Below are positions 56,930 to 64,000 of a stretch of 64,000 bases of DNA, piece after piece (the first letter of the stretch is position 1; each line of letters begins with the position of its first letter). Both the position numbers and the translations under genes were made by a program. The notes under the pieces are model-generated. The model worked only from the letters and a program-made list of their open reading frames with translations. It was not told where the DNA came from and ran no database searches. Origin of the DNA: Agrypnia vestita. Its lineage: Eukaryota; Arthropoda; Insecta; Trichoptera; Phryganeidae. The stretch spans positions 124,001 to 188,000 of the forward strand of contig JADDOH010004284.1 of assembly GCA_016648135.1 (NCBI GenBank), read 5' to 3'.

Positions 56930-59900
56930 TCAGTCTTCTACTAGGATCTCTGGCTGATTCTCAAACTTCTTTCTCCTCTTCACGCACACATATATCCCAC
57001 CCAAGAGCATGAGGAAGATGGGAATCCCCAGGCCAATGGAGATGACGAGGATAACGAAGAGGGAGAATCCTTCTACGGGTGGTGATCCATAACCCATTGT
57101 AAAGGACCTGAAAATTATGTAAATATATTAACACATCCTCTGCGATGGTGGGTCAAATCTGACTCGGTGTGTACATAAAGAATAACGTGATAACTATTTG
57201 GTTCACTCCATTGTCCTTTTAGCTAATCTTTTATTAAATATTTCCACGTAATTTGAGACATAAATGATTATTATCAGATGAGATTCAACCGGCCGCCAGC
57301 GTGCCGGTACCGTGAATACTCTTCTTCCGACAGTCGCAACAACCTTTGTAGTCCGCGAACTTTATTATTGTAACCTGTACTGCCAATAAATCCGACGTTT
57401 AAACCCCCAGTTAAATTTATTTTCTGGCCATCGTGTATATCCATCTCACCATTCATTCATATCTACCCATTGTCATAATACACATTTACGCACCACACTG
57501 TATTTGATTCACGTAATACGTCTTCAGCGACCACACATAAATGTGCCAGGAGATCAAGTTTCGACAGATGGGCATTGATCTTCCCATGTAACACAACACG
57601 CAACCTTCATTTCACTTCACATTCAATCCAATCATATCTCTCGACACACATAACACATCTGCCAAAATACTACACCACACAGACTGGAAGAATAAAGGAA
57701 TACGAAAAAGAATAAAAGTATCCTTACCAAATATTATAATGAGATCGTTCGTAATAACCATCTCCCTTTCCGCCCAACGATACAAACACCTTCTCCTTGA
57801 GTATGGTGAAATCCTTAATATTGCTGTAGAATATGTCTGCTGTTGTATTTTCGGCAATTCGATCCCTGAAAAGTGTGCCCATGTGAACTTGTGTCGATGT
57901 GGATACATCACGTAATGCCTCTGTGTAGGAAACTGGTCGAAACTGAATAAATCCTCCATCTCCGTTCAGTAAGGTTTCCGGTGTCCATAATTCAATAATC
58001 TAAAAATTAAATTAATAAATTATTGAATGTGTTTGAAAAACAATTTTACAAAGTGTGTACCAACCACAACCTGTCAAAAATAACTGAAAATATATCTGAA
58101 TTTTCAGCGTGATACAAATGAGAAAAAAAATTGTATGATTTTTCTTACTCTACGTGGCCAAAAAAAAAAGTATATTCACAACAGTAATTAAAAAATCAAA
58201 CTTCTTATTCATCGTAATGCTGGCCCATTAGAAAAAAAAATTCTACATTTATTTTCTTTAGTTCGAAGAAGAATAAAACTTATATTCAATAAGCATTGAA
58301 TTCTGTGTGTAGTTTTCTGGGATATTCTGCCGTGTATATGTGACCTCTCTGACTGACATTTCATCAGCCCTGATGATGGAAAAATATACATGGCAGAATA
58401 TTCCAGAAAACTACACACAGATAATTCTGAAAACCTGAAAACATTGAATTTATAACCCTTCAAAGTGTATCAATTTTTTGTATCATCTGTATTCACTAAC
58501 ACTATTTATTTTCATTAGATATATGTACATTTTGTGTGTTCATGCAAAATGGACCTAATATTTACTACAGTACTCGCATAATTCATGCAATGTTTATTCT
58601 AAACTACGAAGTCAGTGATAATAACTTACGGAACTAAAAAGCAAAACAATAATATGTGTAATACGTGTTCCATGTGACCTTTTGAACTTAAACACAGATA
58701 GGGTATATGTGTCATCTGTTATCTTAGTGCAAGTAGTATGCCGTCACGTGAGTGCATTTTGTAAACAATGGCTAAATCAAATTGGAAATTGGTCTTCCAT
58801 TAATAATAATTAATTAAAAGGATTTAGCGTGGTGAAATAAATTTAAACATCGCATTTTTTCACAGTGCATACCACATTTTTTCAAATATGTAATTCATTT
58901 AGTAATAGAAGCATGAAAAACTAATTTTAAATTAGATTGTCAGATTTAAAAGAAAGGTTTTACCTCAAATATTCCAGGAGTGTGCTCATCATCCAATCCT
59001 TTTCTTATGTTAACTTGAATAGACCCATTCTTTTTCTCCGTACTGATTAAAAGCATTTCTAGAGCGAATCTGGATTGGTTGAAGCCCCGCGACATGGTCA
59101 TGTTTTGCAGAATTATGTCAACAAGGGTGGAGTTGGCTGAGTGGATGAGGTGAGGCAACTCGAATGCGTAGGATGTGTAAGGATACAAATCCAACTGAAA
59201 CAAACAATTTATTGATTAGTTTCGTGCAATGTGAGCTTATCATAAAATGGGCAGTTTTTTCAATTGACACAATAATGTATTTGTGACAGATTTATCAGAA
59301 TATTACATATCAAATTATATGCGGTGCAGGATAAAATTACTCTCATTTTTATTATGGAAATAGTAAAGGTCACGATATTTCAGTTTAAAAAAAAAATTGT
59401 TTCTGATATTGTATTGTGATCATCTTTAAAAATTCACATAATTACTTATTAAAAAATATTTTCACTTTAATTTGTAAACATTTCGCCTTTCTTTTGTAAA
59501 GTACCTCTCTTTACTAACAAATACGTAATTTATTTCTTGTTCAACACTCCATATCTACTCGATACATTTTTTAAGTGGTGGTAATTTTTTTATGCATAAT
59601 TGAGTTGAATAGAACGTAGTCTAGGTAAGGTTTTTTTTTTTACCTATTTTTAGCAATGCATTACTGTTGGAGTTTGAAGGTGCCGAGAAATAGAGGGTCG
59701 ATGGATAGGCACCACATACTCTCTTTTTAGCATACTACAGACAGATCAGCATCGTGACCTTATAAGGGAGAAGACCATTTGCATTCTTGACTTCGCATAT
59801 ATTTTATTCACTTTGACCATTACATAAACCGAATGAATGTGTTCTTGTAAGACATTCTCTTATTTTAAAAGTTGATTAATGGCACACTTCAAATAAACTT

Positions 59901-62693
59901 TTAAATACCGAAAGGATTGATAATGAACAGTTTGGAAACCGTCTAATCCAATAAACTTAAATTCGGAGAAAACACTCATAAATAACACCACATTCCAACA
60001 AATATCTCTGATCTTCCACATCTTTCCGTTAAAGCCCAAAAAATTCTCCCCACTGCCCCGCGACCCGCTGCTCCACTCGAATAAAATGACAAAATTTCTA
60101 TATTTGGATTAGTTATAAATAACAGTCTACAGGTCATTGCACCATCAGAAATTCCGACAATTCATCCACACAGACACAGTTACACTTCAAGAAAGTTCTT
60201 TGTTCATAAAACTGTATAACAAGCAGCAAACGCCCTATACGGGCATGTCAGTCCCCCATCGACCTCCGGCGTAAGCCGAAGGCTCTCGCCCTTCGAGTAT
60301 CTATCATTGTCTTTGTAATTGTACTTATGTATAACTTGTAACTGTTTTATCGAGATAATAATAATATCATCAAGCATCCTACGACTTTGGAAAATCCCGT
60401 CGCGTGACGGGTGGTGACCCTTAAAAGCAGTTTTCCAAATCCGTCACGCACATCATCCTCAACCAAAAACCCCCAAAGTGGTCGATCCCGATGCAGAAAG
60501 GACACGCACCTTCAACCCCAACGATTCTTCGCACCGGCAGCCGGGACGTCATCCCAAAGTGATGACCCCGACGCAAAAAGGACACATAGTCGGGACGTCC
60601 CAAAGTTGTGATCAATTTAACTCAACGTGTTACAAAATTCAATTTAGTGTTAATTAAAGACTAAGGTTTGTTCAATACCTTGATGGTGATATTTCCTGTT
60701 CTCTTGTTTGAACCACGACCAAAGGACTTGGCTCTGACTTGCACCATTACTTGTCCTTCTTCTTCAACCAAATCTATCCTCTCCCACTGCATTCCTTTTG
60801 TATCGAATTTTTTGGTACATGACTCATTTTTAGGATCAATCACTCCAGTATTGTTGACATCATTAAACTCCCAAATCTAGCATAAAAATGATTACAAAAT
60901 TAATAATTAAATGGGACTGCTCCTCTCGAAACTATAGTAGAATTAATAACTCACTGCAGCAGTACAAAGTTAAAATAAAAATCATATTTAAATTAATTTT
61001 GCATTTGGAACAATTGCCTGAAATGAAACATCATGAAATCGAAGAAAATAATAATTAAATATTAATTTGCCGATAACAGTTTACAAATGAAAACTTTAGT
61101 GAAAAAAACATGTTACATATCTCAGACATATGTATCGTACTAACTCTGTATGTAATGTTATTCTGATTCGTCCCCACGTCTTGTACATATCATTGTATTT
61201 TCTTTATGTGTACAGTTATACAGATACATATTGTCACAAGACTGTGGAAACAGAAGAAATTACACATTACCAAGGATTTTTCAGCACTCTGTGGACATTT
61301 TGTACTAAATTGGAAATTGCTGGAAGGGTCTAGAATAAACTACAAGATTCGCAAAACATCTGGGACCTGAAAACGTATATAAGTGTGATGACGCCATCAA
61401 ACGAACAGTTTGTTGTGACGTTTCAGCGAAACCAGCTACAATAAATTAAGAGTACATCCCAGCATTCAATAGTGAACACGTGCAGCCACAGAGGGCAAAT
61501 ATTCTGGAAAGACGAATATGAAGTGTTCCACAAACGAGTGATTATTGCGAAATTATTGTGAATTAAAGAATAGTGCTCCACTTAAATTGATGTCAAACGA
61601 CTTTGGTGATAAATAAAGACTTTAATTAATTTGAAGAGTTGGATTAGTCACCCACAATCCCGTGACAATATATGTCTACAAAGATACTTAATACCCGTAA
61701 CAACATTTTTACACATTACAACACCTACCTCCTATTTTATTCTGTGAACTTTTTTTTAAACATTTATTTATTTATTGATATTAACGGACATAGTCCAATA
61801 AAATATAATACATAACGTGAACAATATATAATACATCAGAATAAAAATTATAGCAATTTAAATACAAAAGCAAGGACAAATGAAAATTACTAACAAGATG
61901 GAGACAAGGTCTGGACTATCTAATCAGAGATTGTTTAAATCTGGACAGACTTACACCAAAGAAGTCCAGATCCTGTCTTGAATTTATAAGACGACATAAC
62001 CGTGACATGGGAGCATGAAATCCACAATTGGTTCTATGATGGCTAAGGAACAACAGTTCATTATTTCTGAGTCTACGGGAAGGGATATTGAATTTTATTT
62101 GGCCCAGTAACGAACATGTTTTTTTAACCCTGTTTCGGACACATTTTATATGGGAGGCCTCCAAAAAACGTATTTTATGTTATAAATCTGTGAAGAATCC
62201 TCAAAAAACTTAAAAATAAAATCATATACTAAATCATAAAAATGATTTCTAAATATTTCTAAAGAGGGCTACTTGACACCAGATTTAACTTACCTTATCA
62301 ATAACAACACCAAAGCTGTACCTCGGTTGATCTGAAAACTCGATGGTTTGTGGTGAACCATCCTGCCACGTTACATCCAAAGTATTATTATTGTCTGTCA
62401 CAGCAAAAATGATTGTAGGTTTTCCATACGTAAAGTCCCAAATGTTATGAACGGTGTCATTTTCTCCGACAGCTTTTACATACAGGAGAGTAATATTTTT
62501 ACTGTTGCAATTTTGACATTGTGGGTTAATATCGGAATGAAGCTAAAAATAATAATTTTATATTATACTGAATGAAAACACAAAACGAAAAGATAAAGAC
62601 AGCTTTTATAATAAATACATTACAAACCTCTCTGTCGTAACAAACAGCACTCGAAAATAAAAGAATCACACAAAGGAATGTTAGGGCCCTCAT
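56930..62693 (-). CDS. GLMP: GLMP/NCU-G1-type lysosomal membrane glycoprotein
   Basis: In mammals GLMP is a heavily glycosylated type I lysosomal membrane protein that stabilises the transporter MFSD1. Coding exons on minus: 62693-62628, 62542-62294, 60876-60679, 59194-58964, 57999-57728, 57107-56930 (1,194 bp, 397 residues), with GT-AG borders and consistent phases. Visible features are a signal peptide (MRALTFLCVILLFSSAVC), eleven N-x-S/T sequons in the lumenal part, family segments such as WDFTYGKP, TWQDGSPQTIEFSD, YSFGVVIDKIWEFNDVNNTG and FRPVSYTEALRDVS, then YGSPPVEGFSLFVI leading into one transmembrane helix (about 354-381), and a short basic tail ending PEILVED. The mammalian tail ends in a tyrosine-based signal. 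Here no Y-x-x-hydrophobic motif is visible in the tail. Convergent with Dcp2. A solo LTR sits in intron 2. Confidence 0.92.
57274..57456 (-). other. Unassigned coding-like segment in GLMP intron 5
   Basis: A 60-codon minus frame contains GFIGSTGYNNKVRGLQRLLR then LSEEEYSRYRHAGGRLNLI and stops. Its composition is unusually protein-like for an intron. It is not needed for the GLMP alignment, since exons 5 and 6 join perfectly around it. A retroelement scrap or an alternative exon is possible. Confidence 0.3.
58290..58452. mobile_element. Foldback element related to 33203-33410, in GLMP intron 4
   Basis: Arms TGTGTGTAGTTTTCTGGGAT with ATTCTGCCGTGTATAT, and ATATACATGGCAGAATATTC with CAGAAAACTACACACAG, share the TTTTCTGGG-TATT-TGCCGTG word with the 33-kb element. 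CATTGAATT occurs at both outer edges (about 58294-58302 and 58443-58451) as a probable target duplication. CTGATGA is present but the following stem is deleted. Confidence 0.6.
59640..60660. other. GLMP intron 3 with a possible retroelement remnant
   Basis: AT-rich first half. About 60230-60600 is more GC-rich and contains an imperfect direct repeat (AAAGTGGTCGATCCCGATGC at 60476, AAAGTGATGACCCCGACGC at 60557). LTR ends could not be defined. Confidence 0.3.
61232..61667 (+). mobile_element. Solo LTR (LTR retrotransposon) in GLMP intron 2
   Basis: The 436-bp block begins TGTCACAAG and ends CCCGTGACA, flanked by ATAT on both sides (61228-61231, 61668-61671). It contains a TATA-like GTATATAAG at 61375 and AATAAA at 61612 in the order promoter then polyadenylation signal expected for a plus-strand LTR. 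No internal retroviral-type coding region accompanies it, so recombination between LTRs probably removed it. It lies antisense to the GLMP-type gene. Confidence 0.7.
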
Positions 62694-62734
62694 CCTAGAA
62701 CATTTGATGAATAACTGAAATTACGATTGACTTA

Positions 62735-62744
62735 TCACATGTGA
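62735..62744. promoter_or_regulatory. CLEAR/M-box-like E-box upstream of the GLMP-type gene
   Basis: The palindrome TCACATGTGA lies 42-51 bp upstream of the start codon. MITF/TFEB-family factors bind CACGTG or CACATG cores flanked by T and A, and control lysosomal genes. Function is inferred from sequence and the lysosomal nature of the gene. Confidence 0.45.
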
Positions 62745-62759
62745 CCATCGGCAATCGTC

Positions 62760-63850
62760 ACCAGTTAATTGATGAGTCAGATTGTTGTAATATTATATGT
62801 ATACTTTTATTGTTGTGATTTGAAAGGAAAGTTTTAATCAAAAAATGTTTGAAAGATTTTCTGTCAAATCAATAAAGTAAATAAACGGAATACAAGAACA
62901 GCGATATGTCATCGAGTCTAAGAATTATCTAAGACAAGTCGCGTAATATATAACATGCATAAAATTCGCAAAATATTAAATTATCCGTTTATTTACGTCA
63001 GCTGAGCTTTGATAAAAATCACTAACACATGAATTATTGTGACATTTTGACTCGTTTTGACCAATTTTGACTGAACAATGCACTTTTTTGTGGCCAGATT
63101 CACAACATCTTGCAGTTCTTATCTAAACAATATTTCGATGGTCCCTACGTACATAAACGAATCTGCAAAAATTAGATTTTCCTTTCATTTCCGTAAAAAG
63201 GTACACACTTTATTCGATAAATTTTTAAATAAAAACCTGTTTATTTTTATGTAATTAACTTAGCTAATATATGTATACGTAAGAACAAATTACATGTTAC
63301 TATAGATTTTTATGAAAATATTTTATTCCTAATATTAAGTAGTTTTAAAATATATACTTTACCAGTCTTCTGTTTTATGTCTTCGGCATAATACTCCTAA
63401 AGTTCCCAACCTAAATTCTAGTTGGCCGCGAAAACCTAAGAACTTACACGGTATTTAAAATAAGATTTATGGAATCCATTAATTTGACGGATTCAACTTT
63501 CACCATTAAAAATACAGAAAAACTATTTTTTTGTAATATATATTGGTTTTTATTGAAATGATAATATAAACAACAATAATTACCGTACCGTAGTATCGCA
63601 GGTACCGTGTAGGTACTAAATTCACAAATAAATTATTTACTTAACTACTGGGATGATAGATTACACAATATTTAAATTTTTAAAAAGCGTCAAAACGTAA
63701 TCCTTGGAGATGAATCAGCAACTACAAAAACACATCACAAATAAAAATGTCTTTTAATGTCTAATTCTCGGAATTTTCGGAACCTAATTCTCATCCTTCT
63801 CAGGATAAGGTTCCAAGGTTCATATACGGGATATACCAAAGCTAGCAGCA
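62760..63850. other. Upstream flank of the GLMP-type gene
   Basis: No gene was seen. GGCCGCGAAAACCTAAGAAC at 63424 repeats a word at the right edge of the 33-kb foldback element. Confidence 0.35.
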
Positions 63851-63857
63851 GAAACTT

Positions 63858-64000
63858 GGTCAGTATATTCCTGCCAATGTTACGAACCTAAAATGTTCAA
63901 GCAACCATGGCATAATATCAATAGTTATGGAGATATGCAATATCAAAGTTTGCATTTATAAAATAATATTTCTGACTTATTTTTTGCAAAAAGTTAAATT
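63858..64000. repeat. Family B end fragment, cut by window edge
   Basis: AGTATATTCCTGCCAATGTT, TGTTCAAGCAACCATGG, ATATCAATAGTTATGGAGAT and TTTCTGACTTATTTTTTGCA follow the family order. Confidence 0.6.

Overview
The window is nuclear DNA from an insect: AT-rich, intron-containing genes with GT-AG splice sites, and a dense load of insect-type DNA transposons, SINE-like elements and non-LTR retrotransposon remnants. The frequent TAGGTACCTA-like words are reminiscent of Lepidoptera, but I would not fix the order from sequence alone. There are no prokaryotic features (operons, Shine-Dalgarno sites, CRISPR).

Three host genes are supported. (1) A PTPN9/MEG2-type tyrosine phosphatase on the minus strand: its first coding exon (50101-50133) joins in phase to a CRAL-TRIO/Sec14 exon at 2226-2477, so about 47.6 kb, three quarters of the window, is its first intron; the rest of the gene lies beyond the left edge. 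(2) Dcp2, the mRNA decapping Nudix hydrolase, on the plus strand at 50465-53817, complete in five coding exons (379 residues), with a start codon only 331 bp from that of the phosphatase (divergent, probably shared promoter). (3) A GLMP/NCU-G1-type lysosomal membrane glycoprotein on the minus strand at 56930-62693, complete in six coding exons (397 residues), convergent with Dcp2.

The giant intron is built from mobile elements, many with visible target duplications: Harbinger-type elements with transposase or MADF-protein remnants, hAT elements, a TTAA-flanked foldback, tRNA-derived SINE-like elements, LINE 3'-end fragments, several MITE families, and compact elements with 13-bp target duplications that may be Penelope-related. 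Similar elements sit in the introns and flanks of Dcp2 and GLMP (a hAT element, a solo LTR, an internally deleted Harbinger).

The most interesting pattern is a hammerhead-ribozyme-like fold recurring in three sequence-unrelated foldback elements (about 14.3, 33.3 and 38.2 kb): CUGANGA, one extra nucleotide, a G-C-closed stem II, then GAA; in two of them it is followed by a short self-complementary stem III and a 3-4 bp stem I. The shared extra nucleotide differs from the canonical hammerhead. Second-tier observations are the Harbinger derivative keeping the divergent 5' ends of both element genes, an intact MADF-coding exon with a consensus splice donor, a CLEAR-like E-box just upstream of the lysosomal gene, and CpG-rich islands inside the giant intron.
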